DNA of 33,853 bases, from assembly GCA_945889495.1 (NCBI GenBank), contig CAMDBU010000057.1:1-33853 (forward strand), written 5' to 3'. This document shows positions 1-10,867 of this stretch, piece by piece; within the stretch, counting starts at the first letter, position 1; each line of letters opens with the position of its first letter. The notes beneath the pieces are model-generated. The model did no database searches. It saw nothing but the letters and a program-made list of their open reading frames with translations, and was not told the origin of the DNA. Both the position numbers and the translations under genes were made by a program. This DNA is from Syntrophobacter sp. SbD2 (GTDB taxonomy: Bacteria > Desulfobacterota > Binatia > UBA9968).

Positions 1-63
1 GTCCAGAAATTGACGACATTCACGTTCTCATCTCAGAGAACTCAAAAACTTCTCTTTCTGGAC
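1..63. repeat. Nested inverted repeats at the window edge
   Basis: The arms GTCCAGAAA (1-9) and TTTCTGGAC (55-63) are perfect reverse complements. Inside them, GTTCTC (24-29) and GAGAAC (36-41) form a second perfect pair around a 6-nt centre. The stretch 1-82 contains no gene. A folded leader, a mobile-element end or a regulatory dyad for the following MFS gene are all possible. The upstream side is cut off, so no role can be assigned. Confidence 0.4.
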
Positions 64-82
64 CTGAAAACACTGGACTCAG

Positions 83-1351
83 GTGTTGCTCTCAAAAGTT
101 AAACAGGCATTTTTAGAAAAACTGGGGTTTCCGGTCAGACACTATCTAGTGAAATTACCGCCGGCACTGCGCTACCGCGATTTCCGCCTGTTCACCATCG
201 GCTATCTGCCGGCGGAGACCGGCGAGTACATTCATTTCGTGGTGCAAAACTGGCTCGCCTGGAAGCTCACCCGCTCGGCCTTTTCTCTGGGGTTGTTAGG
301 CTTCTGCGAATTCGCGCCGCGCTTTATCTTCGGTCCGATTGGCGGCGTGGTCGCCGATCGCATGGACCGCATCACGCTGCTCAAGTTGAGCCGGGTCGCC
401 AATCTTGGTCAGAGCCTGATCTTCGCGGCGCTGATTTTCACCGGCCAGTTACAGTTCTGGCATATCATTGTGCTGGTGGTGTTCATGTCGATCGTCAGTT
501 CGTTCAGCACGGCGGCGCAGCAGGTGGTGATCGTCAATCTGGTGCCGCAGGAAGGCGTGGTTAGCGCCCTGGCGCTCAACTCCGCGGCGCATAACTTGAC
601 TAAAGTCATCGGCCCGTCGATTGGCGGCGTGCTGCTCACCTTAATCGGCCCGGGGCCATGCATTTTAATTCAAGCGGTGACCGTGGTCGGCATGTTGTTT
701 ACCCTCTGGCGCATGCAGCCGGCGGCGCTGCCCAAGAGCATGGCCAAGGGCGATTGGCTGAAGGACATCGCCGAGGGGATTTCTTATCTCGGCGAAAACC
801 GGCGCTTGTTGGCGGCTATTCTAACCACCTACTCCAACGGTTTTTTCGGCATTTCCTACGCCCAGTTTCTGCCTTACTTCGCCCAGGAAGTGTTGCATGT
901 CGGGCCCGCCGGCTACGGCGTTTTAGTCTCGGCGCCCGGCGTCGGCGCGGTGGCGATCAGCTTTTTTCTCTCGACCCATACGCGTTTGCGCCATATGAGT
1001 CGGCTCTTGGTCGGCGCCAGTTTGATTTACGCGGTGGCGATTTTTCTTTTCGCTTTGTCGCCGTTCTACATTCTTTCCATCGTTCTTTTGGCCGTGGTCG
1101 GTTCCATGCAGATGAGCTACCGGGTGCTGGTGCGAGCGATCATTCAAGAAGAATGTCCCGATCATATGCTCGGCCGGGCGATGAGTTTGTTTTTCATCGA
1201 CCGCGGCTTCGGTTCTCTCGGTGCTATCGGCATCGGCAGCTTGGCGGCGATCGTTGCCGTGCCCGTGGCGGTGGCCGCCAGCGCTGTCGCTTGCGGCTTG
1301 GTTTCCTGGATTCTGCCGAAAGCGGCGAACAAACCAAAATCTTTGCTTTGA
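83..1351 (+). CDS. MFS transporter (EntS-like, MFS_3 family)
   Basis: This 422-aa, very hydrophobic protein has the layout of the enterobactin-exporter-like major facilitator family and is probably an inner-membrane drug or metabolite exporter. The N-terminal part carries the loop 2-3 signature (GGVVADRMDR), followed by a second conserved stretch (ALNSAAHNLTKVIGPSIGG). The C-terminal half contains the conserved LGRAMSLFFIDRGFGSLGA region. It is clearly homologous to the other MFS gene of this window (4627-5895), so glmU and glmS are bracketed by paralogues. The start is a GTG without a convincing ribosome-binding site; a later in-frame start is possible. It ends just before the glmU promoter, which overlaps its last codons. 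The substrate cannot be read from the sequence. Confidence 0.85.
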   Translation: MLLSKVKQAFLEKLGFPVRHYLVKLPPALRYRDFRLFTIGYLPAETGEYIHFVVQNWLAWKLTRSAFSLGLLGFCEFAPRFIFGPIGGVVADRMDRITLLKLSRVANLGQSLIFAALIFTGQLQFWHIIVLVVFMSIVSSFSTAAQQVVIVNLVPQEGVVSALALNSAAHNLTKVIGPSIGGVLLTLIGPGPCILIQAVTVVGMLFTLWRMQPAALPKSMAKGDWLKDIAEGISYLGENRRLLAAILTTYSNGFFGISYAQFLPYFAQEVLHVGPAGYGVLVSAPGVGAVAISFFLSTHTRLRHMSRLLVGASLIYAVAIFLFALSPFYILSIVLLAVVGSMQMSYRVLVRAIIQEECPDHMLGRAMSLFFIDRGFGSLGAIGIGSLAAIVAVPVAVAASAVACGLVSWILPKAANKPKSLL

Positions 1352-1375
1352 TTGACCCGGTAGTTACTCTATAAT
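1348..1375 (+). promoter_or_regulatory. Sigma70-type promoter for glmU-glmS-MFS
   Basis: A TTGATT hexamer (1348-1353) is followed after 16 nt by a perfect TATAAT (1370-1375). Transcription would begin near 1382, about 20 nt before the ATG at 1404. This spacing favours that ATG over the TTG at 1389 as the glmU start. Confidence 0.6.
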
Positions 1376-1403
1376 TCAAGTTCGTGACTTGGATGTGAGG
1401 AAC

Positions 1404-2797
1404 ATGCGGGAACTTGGTGTCATTCTATTGGCCGCTGGACAGGGGACGCGGATGAAATCGGCGTTGCCCAAGGTGCTCCATCCGATCGCCGGCCAGCCGC
1501 TATTTCTTCATGCCCTGGGCGCGGCGCAGGATTTGGCGCCGGCGCGGATCGTCATCGTCATTGGCCATGGCGCCGAGGCGGTGCGCCAAGCGTATCCGAA
1601 GGGCGATGTCGCCTGGGCAGTTCAAGAAAAGCAGCTGGGCACCGGCCACGCCGTACTCTGCGCTCGAGAGGCTTTTACCGGCTTTGACGGCGACGTGCTG
1701 ATTCTCAGCGGCGATGTGCCGTTGATCAAAGAATCAACTTTGCGCGCCATGATCGAGCAACATCGCGGCCAAAACGCCGCGGTGACTCTGTTGACTGCGG
1801 TGCTCGATCGGCCCAAGGGTTACGGCCGGGTGCTGCGCGATGGCGCTGACCGCGTCACCGGCATCGTCGAAGAGAAAGACGCCAGTGATTTGCAGCGGCG
1901 GATCGGCGAGGTGAACGCCGGTGTCTACGTCGCCTCGGCAAAGTTTCTGTTCAGCGCGCTGTCGACGGTTAAAAACGACAATCATCAGGGCGAATACTAT
2001 TTGCCGGATATCGTCGCCATCGGCTTGGCCCAGGGTAAAATCGTTGAGACGGTTCAGGTCGCCGACGGCCGCGAGATGATGGGCGTCAATACCCGAGAGG
2101 AGCTGGCGTTTATGGAAAAGTGTTTGCGCGAAAGCATCAACCGTAAATGGCTGCTCGCCGGCGTGACCTTGAAAGATCCCGACACCACCTACATCGACGA
2201 AACCGTGACCATCGGTCCGGACACCGTGATCGGTCCCAATACCCAACTGCGCGGCAAGACCAGCATTGGCGCGCGCTGCCGCATCGACGGCACGGCGTTT
2301 CTCACCGATGTCGAGATCGCTGATGACGTCGAGCTCAAATTTTCCGTCATGCTAACCAGCTGCCGGGTCGGCGCCGGCGCGATCATCGGCCCCTTCGCCC
2401 AGCTGCGGCCGGGCACCGAGTTGGGCCGCAATGTTCATATCGGTAACTTCGTCGAAGCCAAGGCGGCGATCATCGGCGACGGCACCAAGGCCAATCACTT
2501 GACCTATTTGGGCGATGTCACCATCGGCCAGGATTCCAACATCGGCGCCGGCACGATCACCTGCAACTACGACGGCTTTCACAAATACAAATCCAAGATC
2601 GGCGACCGCGTCCAGGTGGGCAGCGATACTACATTGGTGGCGCCGATTACCCTCGGCGACGATGTCTATGTCGCCACCGCCAGCACGGTGCGCCATGATG
2701 TTCCGGCCGGCGCTTTGGTCTTTAACCAGCGCGAGGAAAAAATCCGCGAAGGCTGGACCGAGCGCAAGCGCCAGCAGATGAAAGGTAAAAATAAATA

Positions 2798-2798
<1 letters not shown>
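1404..2798 (+). CDS. glmU: Bifunctional UDP-GlcNAc pyrophosphorylase / glucosamine-1-phosphate acetyltransferase
   Basis: GlmU makes UDP-GlcNAc in the cytoplasm in two steps: acetylation of glucosamine-1-phosphate, then uridylyl transfer. The N-terminal nucleotidyltransferase domain opens with LAAGQGTRMKS, followed by PKVLHPIAGQP, and later shows QLGTGHA and GEYYLPDI. The second half is a left-handed beta-helix of hexapeptide repeats ending in the acetyltransferase motif GAGTITCNYDG and VQVGSDTTLVAPI. From the ATG at 1404 the protein is 464 aa, the usual length. An in-frame TTG at 1389 lies too close to the predicted transcription start. The stop codon overlaps the glmS start as TAATG, so the two are co-translated and together supply the aminosugar pathway. 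Confidence 0.96.
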
Positions 2799-4626
<1,828 letters not shown>

Positions 4627-4627
<1 letters not shown>

Positions 4628-5895
4628 TGGCGGTTGGGCGACCAGGGTCGACGCCACTCGGCAACACGCTTAGCTCGCTCAAGCATCGCAACTTCCGGCT
4701 GCTGTTCTGCGGCACCAGCTTATCCCATATCGGCGATTTCGTGCAGGCGATGGCGCAGAGCTGGCTGGTTTGGCAGATGACCAAATCGCCGTTCCTCCTA
4801 GGCGTGGTCGGTTTCGCCCAGGCCTTGCCGCGTTTGCTTCTGGGCGCCGTCGGCGGCGCCATCGTCGACCGTATCGAACGGCGTCCGCTGCTTCTCTGCA
4901 CGCAATTTTTCGCCATGGCGCAGGCTTTTGTTTTTTGGGCGGTGGTGCAATTTGGCGTCGTCGAGTTCTGGCATGTGCTCGGGCTGGTATTGTTCCTCGG
5001 CATGGTCAACTCGATCAACCAGACCGCGCGTCATTCGCTAATCAACAATATCGTCCCGCGCGAAGATTTAATGAACGCCATCGCGCTCAACTCGTCGCTC
5101 GCCAACTTAGCCAAGATCATCGGCCCGTCCCTGGGCGGCGTGTTGATCGGTGTCATCGGTATCGCCGGCTGCTTGCTGGTCAACGCCATCAGCTTTGTCG
5201 CCATCATCGTCACCCTGGTGGTGATGGAAATTCCCGCCGGCAAAGCCAAGCTCGACGATGACACGCCCTTCTGGCATGAGGTCGCCGAGGGGTATCGTTT
5301 TCTCCGCGGCGACCGGCGGCTGCTCTCGGTCATCGTGGTCACCTATGGCATCGCTCTGGTGGGCACTCCCTACGCGCGCTTTCTGCCGGTGTTCGCCACC
5401 GATGTGCTCCATGCCGGGCCGACGACTTTCGGATTGTTGCTCGCCGCGCCGGGCGTCGGCGCGGTGTTGGCCGGTCTCGGCATCGCGTCCTTGGGCCGGC
5501 TGCGCCGGCGCATGCATTTCGTCGCCTGCGCGGTGTTGGCCTTCTCACTTTCGCTGATCGCCTTTTCGTTTTCACGCTCGATTTACCTGTCGATGTTGTT
5601 TCTGCTCTTCGTCGGCGCCAGTAACATCGCCTTTCGCGCCGTCGCCAACTCGATCGTCCAAATGGAAACCCCGCCGCAGTATCTCGGCCGCATGCTCAGT
5701 CTATTTTTCATGGACAAGGGGCTGTGGTCCTTCGGCACGCTGTTCATCGGCAGCATTGCGCACCTGATCGGCACGCCGCGGGCGATCACGATTTCCGGCG
5801 CTTTCTGCGCCATCGCCGCGATGGCGCTGCTCTACCAGCAACGCCAAGCGCGCGGCGCCGAGCCGAGTGAGAGTTTAGATCAGCGCGTCGCGTAG
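4627..5895 (+). CDS. MFS transporter (EntS-like, MFS_3 family), paralogue of 83-1351
   Basis: This 422-aa multi-pass protein belongs to the same exporter family as the first gene of the window. Aligned landmarks are FRLLFCGTSLSHIGDF near the start, GGAIVDRIERRPLL at the loop 2-3 signature, ALNSSLANLAKIIGPSLGG in the middle and LGRMLSLFFMDKGLWSFG near the end. Its ATG overlaps the glmS stop (TAATG), so it is the third gene of the glmU-glmS transcript. That suggests, but does not prove, a link between its cargo and aminosugars. Its 3' end overlaps the convergent galT by 21 bp. Confidence 0.88.
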
Positions 5896-6819
5896 CAGCT
5901 GCGCTGCCGGTTCCGGCGCCACTGGATTGATGTGCATACCAGAGCCCCATTCGAAGCCGGCGGCGCGCGAGAATTGCGGCAGCAAGCGCAATTGCCAATG
6001 ATAACTAGCCTGGTCCTTGGCAGCGATGGTCGGTGCTTGAATGAAATAATTAAACGGCGGGTTGGGCTCGATTCGATCTAACGCCCGGATGATCTGCCGG
6101 GTGATTTTCGCGAACTCTTTGACCAGCGCATCATCGGCCGCTTCGAAGCTACTGGCGTGGCTTCGCGGCAATATCCAAGTCTCAAAGGCGAAACGGGGCG
6201 CGGCTGGGCAAAGGGCGATGAATGCATTGTCGCTGGTGACGACTCGCTCTTTCGTCTGTAATTCCCGCTCGATGGTTGCGCAGTAATAACAGCTCGATTC
6301 ACGCCGGTGAAATTCCCTCGCGGCGGACATCTCGGTTGCCACATCGGCGGGTATGAACGGTAACGCGATCAGTTGGCCATGGGCATGTTCGAAGGTGGCG
6401 CCGGCGCGCTCACCCTGGTTTTTGAAAATCATCCGGTAAAGCCAGCGCCCATCCGCGCCGATGGTTCGCAACCTTTCGCGGTAGGCATGAAAAATTTTGT
6501 TGAACTGGAGTTGGTCGAGTGCCGCCAGGTTGCCGATATGGGCGGCGCTTTCGACGATCACTTCATGGACGCCGGTGGCGGCGCTGACGGCGGGATATTT
6601 GTTCGGCACCACGCGCACCGACCAGCCGGGTCGATCAGCCTGCGAGTTGGCCGGCCGATCGGCCCATGATTCCGGCGGCGTGGCGCTTTCATTGCCGGGA
6701 CAAAACGGGCAGGCTTCGGCCGGCGTTCCACTGGCGTTGAATTGCTTGGGACGGCGGGCGCGCTCAGGCGCGATGATCACGGCGCGGCCGGTGAGGGGAT
6801 CTTTGCTGATCTCGGCCAT
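5875..6819 (-). CDS. galT: Galactose-1-phosphate uridylyltransferase family protein
   Basis: This 314-aa HIT-superfamily nucleotidyltransferase is expected to exchange UMP between UDP-glucose and galactose-1-phosphate through a uridylyl-histidine intermediate. It shows the N-terminal PERARRP stretch, a zinc-type CPFC pair (about residues 37-40), an AHIG loop (about 93-96) and the catalytic HAHGQ (about 145-149), an Ala variant of the usual HxHxQ motif. It lies 3 bp downstream of rlmE on the same strand and ends inside the convergent MFS gene. No other Leloir-pathway gene is nearby. A related sugar-1-phosphate nucleotidyltransferase such as an ADP-glucose phosphorylase-type enzyme cannot be excluded. 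Confidence 0.85.
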   Translation of the reverse strand: MAEISKDPLTGRAVIIAPERARRPKQFNASGTPAEACPFCPGNESATPPESWADRPANSQADRPGWSVRVVPNKYPAVSAATGVHEVIVESAAHIGNLAALDQLQFNKIFHAYRERLRTIGADGRWLYRMIFKNQGERAGATFEHAHGQLIALPFIPADVATEMSAAREFHRRESSCYYCATIERELQTKERVVTSDNAFIALCPAAPRFAFETWILPRSHASSFEAADDALVKEFAKITRQIIRALDRIEPNPPFNYFIQAPTIAAKDQASYHWQLRLLPQFSRAAGFEWGSGMHINPVAPEPAAQLLRDALI

Positions 6820-6822
6820 CGT

Positions 6823-7437
6823 TCAAGACGCTGCCGCGCTGGGCTTGGGCTGAAAGCCCTTGGCGTAGAAATAAAATTCCGACGAACCCTGGCGGCTCGC
6901 TTCCGGTTTGGTGCGTTGCACGCTGGCGAAGGATTTTTTCAGCTCGGCGCTGAAGGCTTGCAAGTCTTCGCTGACAAAACTCTTGACCAACAAACTACCG
7001 CCGGGAATCAGCAGTTGTTGCGCGACTTGAAGCGCTAAACGGTTGAGTTCCTGGCAGCGCGCCAGGTCGGCGTCGCGAATGCCGCTCAGCTTCGGCGCCA
7101 TGTCCGACAGCACGCAGTGGGCCATGCCGCCCAACAGTTCATTGATCTGGCGTTGAATTTCATCGTTAAGTGCGTCGCCTTGAAGCAGCGCGATATTCTT
7201 TTCCTGAAACGGTTGGATCGCTTGCAGATCGACGCCGACGACCTTGCCACTGGCGCCGACCAGCTTGGCTGCCACTTGCAACCAGCCTCCCGGCGCGGCG
7301 CCCAGATCGACGATGCGGTTGCCGTTATTGATCAAGCGAAAGCGCTCTTGCAGCTCGATCAACTTATAGGCGGCGCGGGAACGGTAGCCGTCCTGTTTAG
7401 CTTTCTTAAAGAAACGATCTTGCGGTATGTAGGCCAT
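6823..7437 (-). CDS. rlmE: 23S rRNA (uridine-2'-O-)-methyltransferase RlmE/FtsJ
   Basis: RlmE methylates the ribose of U2552 (E. coli numbering) in the ribosomal A-loop using S-adenosylmethionine. The 204-aa protein has the family features in order: YRSRAAYKLIEL with the catalytic Lys, the SAM-binding VDLGAAPGGW, LSDMAPKLSG with the catalytic Asp, and SLLVKSF with the second catalytic Lys. It is the first gene of a two-gene unit with galT, 3 bp apart. The start has only a weak ribosome-binding site, but the N-terminus from this ATG is canonical. Confidence 0.95.
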   Translation of the reverse strand: MAYIPQDRFFKKAKQDGYRSRAAYKLIELQERFRLINNGNRIVDLGAAPGGWLQVAAKLVGASGKVVGVDLQAIQPFQEKNIALLQGDALNDEIQRQINELLGGMAHCVLSDMAPKLSGIRDADLARCQELNRLALQVAQQLLIPGGSLLVKSFVSEDLQAFSAELKKSFASVQRTKPEASRQGSSEFYFYAKGFQPKPSAAAS

Positions 7438-7475
7438 GGCTGATTGAGTTTTTACTTTAGCGCATCGCTGACAAT

Positions 7476-7508
7476 AAAAAAGCCCAGCCGAAGGGTTCGA
7501 CTGGGCTT
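7476..7508 (-). terminator. Rho-independent terminator of the OmpA-family gene
   Basis: Arms AAGCCCAG (7480-7487) and CTGGGCTT (7501-7508) enclose an inner CGAA/TTCG pair with a GGG loop. On the reverse strand the hairpin is followed directly by a T run (A run at 7476-7480 on the forward strand). It starts about 20 bp past the stop of the OmpA-family gene and lies upstream of rlmE, insulating it. Confidence 0.88.
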
Positions 7509-7530
7509 GGATGATACAGCGAGTATTCAG

Positions 7531-8298
7531 TTATTTCGCAGTTCGCACTTGAAACTCGACCCGGCGATTGATCGCCCGCGCCCAGGCGGTGTCCTGGTCG
7601 ATCAAAGGCTTGGATTCGCCGACGCTGGCGGTCGAAATCCGGCTGGCATCGACGCCTAATGACGCCAGCTCGGTCATCACGGTCTGCGCCCGTTGCAAGC
7701 CAAGTTTTTGATTGTAGCCGTCGTCGCCGCGAGTATCGGCGTGGCCTTCGACAATGATGGTCATGTTGCCGCGCTCTTTGAGCCGCTGAGCGGCGAGATA
7801 AACCTGACCTTTGCCCAGGTCGGTCAACTGCGCCGAGTCAAAATTAAACGCTACCGGTGTGAAGACCAAACGTTCCGATTCGACAATTTTTTCGACGATC
7901 CTTTCCTGGACGACGATTTTTTCGACCGGCACTTGGACGATTTTTATATGCTCCGGCATGGGCACTGGAGGCGGTGCCGGCGGAGCGACGCGGGCGGTGT
8001 TCAAGGGGATTTTTTTCACTACGCCATAGTCGTGCAGGATCTGTGGCTCGGCTAAGACCGGCGGGTGAGGATTATGGCCAAAAAACACTTCCTGTGGCCG
8101 AGTAGCGCTGACCAGATAATGAAACGGTCTGAAAATGGTCCATTCGGCGAGCCAACCCACCGGATGCCAAGCATAGGCTAAAATTCTCAACGGATGGGAT
8201 TGGCTATCGTCATATTCGTCGTGATTGGCGAAGCTAGTCCCCAGCGATAAGCCCATGGTGAGCGCCACTACCAGCAGCTGAGCAGTGCGTTTTGTCAT
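7531..8298 (-). CDS. OmpA-family peptidoglycan-associated outer-membrane/periplasmic protein
   Basis: This 255-aa protein starts with a Sec signal peptide (MTKRTAQLLVVALTMGLSLG, cleavage probably after SFA). A 120-residue variable segment follows, containing a Pro-rich stretch and a VEKIVVQERIVEKIVESERL repeat likely to form a coiled or extended linker. The C-terminal OmpA domain has FNFDSAQL, VEGHADTRGDDGYN and the peptidoglycan-binding end AINRRVEFQV. It probably tethers the outer membrane to the cell wall. A consensus AGGAGG ribosome site sits before the ATG. The gene stands alone, with its own promoter and terminator. There is no N-terminal beta-barrel and no lipobox cysteine, so it is neither classical OmpA nor Pal. 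Confidence 0.9.
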   Translation of the reverse strand: MTKRTAQLLVVALTMGLSLGTSFANHDEYDDSQSHPLRILAYAWHPVGWLAEWTIFRPFHYLVSATRPQEVFFGHNPHPPVLAEPQILHDYGVVKKIPLNTARVAPPAPPPVPMPEHIKIVQVPVEKIVVQERIVEKIVESERLVFTPVAFNFDSAQLTDLGKGQVYLAAQRLKERGNMTIIVEGHADTRGDDGYNQKLGLQRAQTVMTELASLGVDASRISTASVGESKPLIDQDTAWARAINRRVEFQVRTAK

Positions 8299-8307
8299 TT
8301 ATAGCCC

Positions 8308-8360
8308 CTCCTAAACACTCTATATAACGTTAGTTTAGGAGCTGTGCCGGGGTTTGTCAA
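8308..8360 (-). promoter_or_regulatory. Promoter and overlapping dyad upstream of the OmpA-family gene
   Basis: On the reverse strand TTGACA (8355-8360) and TAAACT (8332-8337) are separated by exactly 17 nt. A perfect 9-bp dyad, CTCCTAAAC (8333-8341) and GTTTAGGAG (8308-8316), has one arm on the -10 box and the other on the Shine-Dalgarno AGGAG. The spacer is 16 nt. It could be a repressor operator; if transcription starts further upstream, it would be an RNA hairpin hiding the ribosome site. Confidence 0.6.
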
Positions 8361-8450
8361 ACTTTTGTTTGTCATTAGCTTGTAAGCCGCACGATCATCG
8401 GTTTAATACAGGGCGATTGCGCATCGATCTCAGGTAAAAAGGAAATAATC

Positions 8451-9212
8451 ATGGCTGTCAAAGTCGATAGGGAAGCGCGCTTGCTGACGATCACTTGGGA
8501 GCGGCCGCCGCTCAACGTGCTCGATATCGTCTTGCTCCGCGAACTTGACGCGGTACTTGGTACTTGCGCGGCCGATGGCGCCATCGATGTCGTGGTCTTG
8601 CGCGGTGCCGGAGGGAAGGCCTTTTCCGCCGGCGTCGACATCAAGGATCACACCAAAGCGAAGGTGCCGGAAATGCTCGAGGTGGTTCACGGCGTGATTC
8701 GCAAGCTGTTGGCTTTGCCCCAAGTGACCATCGCCGCGGTGCGCGGCGCCTGTCTCGGCGGTGGCTGCGAGGTCGCCAGCGTTTGCGATTTTATCGTCGC
8801 TTCCGAGGAAAGTGTGTTCGCCACGCCGGAAATTCTCGTCGGCTGCTACCCGCCGGTGGCGTTGGCGCGCTTCTCCACATTGATCGGTTATCATCGAGCG
8901 GCGGAAATGATTCTCACCGGCCGCCGTTTCACCGCCCGGGAAGCGCAGGCGATGGGCTTGATCAATCGCGTCTTCGCCGATGGCGAGTTGGACCAGGGAT
9001 TGGCAAGTCTGGTCGGTGAACTGCTGGGCAAAAGCGGCGCGGTAATGCGGCTGACGCTCAAGGGATTGCGCGAATTGTCATTGCGCGATTTCGACGCCGC
9101 GCTCAAACGCTCGGAACAAATTTATTGCGATGAACTGCTTAACACCGCCGATGTCGAAGAAGGAGTACAGGCGTTTTTGCAGAAACGGCCGCCGCAGTGG
9201 CGCCATCGTTAG
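8451..9212 (+). CDS. Enoyl-CoA hydratase/isomerase (crotonase) family protein
   Basis: This 253-aa protein of the crotonase superfamily binds acyl-CoA thioesters. The oxyanion-hole signatures are FSAGVDIKDH (about residues 58-67) and RGACLGGGCEVASVCDF (about 98-114). TPEILVGCYPPVA follows, where many hydratases carry a catalytic Glu. An AAGGA ribosome site precedes the ATG at good distance. The GCYPPVA stretch resembles annotated cyclohexa-1,5-dienecarbonyl-CoA hydratases of anaerobic aromatic degradation, but no other gene of that pathway is visible, so a general hydratase is equally likely. It stands alone between divergent OmpA and the ornithine-lipid genes. Confidence 0.87.
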   Translation: MAVKVDREARLLTITWERPPLNVLDIVLLRELDAVLGTCAADGAIDVVVLRGAGGKAFSAGVDIKDHTKAKVPEMLEVVHGVIRKLLALPQVTIAAVRGACLGGGCEVASVCDFIVASEESVFATPEILVGCYPPVALARFSTLIGYHRAAEMILTGRRFTAREAQAMGLINRVFADGELDQGLASLVGELLGKSGAVMRLTLKGLRELSLRDFDAALKRSEQIYCDELLNTADVEEGVQAFLQKRPPQWRHR

Positions 9213-9273
9213 CGATGTGGGTTTCGACCGGTTGATTTTCAAACTGTCGACTATGTGTTAAGTATTTCGCCGC

Positions 9274-10044
9274 ATGGCTGATTTCGCAATTACTATCGCC
9301 AGCGATCCCGCTGAGATCGTCGAAGCGCAGCGTTTGCGCTTCCAAGTTTTTAACTTGGAACTCAATAAGGGACTGCAAAGCTCCTACGCGACCGGTCTCG
9401 ATGTCGACTAGTTCGATCCGTTTTGCAACCATTTGATCGTCCGCGACATCAAAAGTAACGATGTCGTCGGCACCTATCGACTGATGCGCGGCGCCCAGGC
9501 GCGCCAGCATTTGGGTTTTTATTCGGCAAAGGAGTTCGATCTAGCGCGCGTCAATCAGCTCGACGGCGAGCTCCTCGAGTTGGGCCGTTCCTGCGCGCGC
9601 AAGGATTTCCGCGACCGCGCCCTGCTGCCGCTCATGTGGGAGGCGATCGCCGCCTATGTGCGCACCCACCAGGTGCGCTACCTGTTTGGCTGCGGCAGCT
9701 TGTATACCACCGACGTCGCTGAGGTCAGCGCGATTTACGCGCTATTGAAAAAAAACCATTACGCGCCGGAACGCTGCCGGGTCGAGCCGGTGGCTAGTTG
9801 CCGCTTCGATGGATTGTCGGAAGTGGCTGTGAGCGAAGCCGACGAAGCGGCGCTGTTTCAGAAACTGCCGAGCTTGATTAAAGGCTATCTGCGCATTGGC
9901 GCGCTGGTCTGCGGGCCGCCGGCATTGGATGCCGAGTTCGGCACCGCGGATTTCTTTTTGCTGCTCGACTTTGGCAGCTTAAAACCGGAGTATTTGAAGC
10001 GTCTCGGCTTGAGCGATGTGAAGAACCATGAAGCGCCTGCTTAA
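9274..10044 (+). pseudogene. olsB: OlsB-like N-acyltransferase with in-frame TAG
   Basis: The reading frame from the ATG at 9274 to the stop at 10044 matches the GNAT-fold acyltransferase family (Acetyltransf_5) that makes 3-hydroxyacyl-ornithine, the lyso-lipid precursor of ornithine lipids. The frame is unbroken except for TAG at codon 46 (9409-9411). This lies in the conserved segment GLDVD-stop-FDPFCNHLIV, where homologues usually carry a charged residue. Downstream landmarks are LGRSCARKDFRD and KGYLRIGALVCGPPALD with EFGTADFF near the C-terminus. Its end overlaps olsA by 17 bp. A GAG- or AAG-to-TAG mutation or a base-call error would explain it. A restart at 9433 would lack the N-terminal part of the fold. 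Confidence 0.72.
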
Positions 10045-10867
10045 ACTCACCGCCTTTCTTTCCCTTTGGGCGCTATTTTTCGGCCTGGTTGGCATGGTCC
10101 ATCTCTGGATCTCGGTGTTGGGCATGCCCAACCGCTGGAAAATCGTCAGCCGGCTCAATCGCATTTACACTTTGCTCTTGCGTTCGATCCTCAACATCAA
10201 AGTGACGGTTACCGGCGACGAGGGCCAGCTCGAGCGCGGCGGCTATGTGATCATCGCCAACCATGTCGGCTATATCGACGGCATCGTGCTCGCCAGCATT
10301 TTCCCGATCGTCTTCGTTTCCAAGAAGGAAGTGCGCAGCTGGCCCATCGTCGGCCAATGGAACATTCTCTGCGGCACGGTTTTCATCGACCGCCAGCATA
10401 AAGAACAGGTCGGTCTGTTGGTCCAGGAGATGTCGCGCAAGTTGCAACAGGAAGCCAATATCTTGTTGTTCCCCGAGGGCACCTCGACCAACGGCGAGCG
10501 GATGCTGCCGTTTCAAACCGTGCCGTTGGCGGCGCCGTTGCGTAGCCGCTCGGTGATCGTGCCGACGACGCTGGCCTATAAATCGATCAATGACGTGCCG
10601 GTGACCCCGGCCAACCGCGATCTAATCTACTGGTACGGCGACATGGATTTCATGTCGCATTTCTGGAAGCTATTGGCGCTCGGTAGTATTGAGGTGCTGG
10701 TGACGATCCAGCCCAAGGTCGAATGTTTTCGCTATCCGGACAGTTCGGCGGGACGAAAAAAACTGGCCGAGGACTGCTACGATCGAGTCCTCGGCCGGTT
10801 GATGGAAGCTGGGTTGGAGCAGGATGACGAGGGCGAAGCGGACGGCGAGCCGTTACTTCCCGCTTAG
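10028..10867 (+). CDS. olsA: PlsC-type lyso-lipid acyltransferase (OlsA-like)
   Basis: This 279-aa membrane-associated O-acyltransferase has one N-terminal hydrophobic segment (about residues 8-30). The PlsC motifs are NHVGYID (78-84) and FPEGTSTNG (148-156). Paired directly after an OlsB-like gene, with overlapping ends, it most likely acylates lyso-ornithine lipid at the hydroxyl of the first fatty acid. By family alone it could also be a 1-acylglycerol-3-phosphate acyltransferase. The C-terminus is acidic (QDDEGEADGE). The 3' end overlaps the convergent coxG by 15 bp. Confidence 0.85.
   Translation: MKRLLKLTAFLSLWALFFGLVGMVHLWISVLGMPNRWKIVSRLNRIYTLLLRSILNIKVTVTGDEGQLERGGYVIIANHVGYIDGIVLASIFPIVFVSKKEVRSWPIVGQWNILCGTVFIDRQHKEQVGLLVQEMSRKLQQEANILLFPEGTSTNGERMLPFQTVPLAAPLRSRSVIVPTTLAYKSINDVPVTPANRDLIYWYGDMDFMSHFWKLLALGSIEVLVTIQPKVECFRYPDSSAGRKKLAEDCYDRVLGRLMEAGLEQDDEGEADGEPLLPA

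Noticed and set aside
658-1374. Long overlapping frame inside the first MFS gene
   Set aside because: It is an Arg/Gly-rich shadow of the MFS frame without family features. Such shadows are common in this GC-rich sequence, also within glmS, the synthase and the tail genes.
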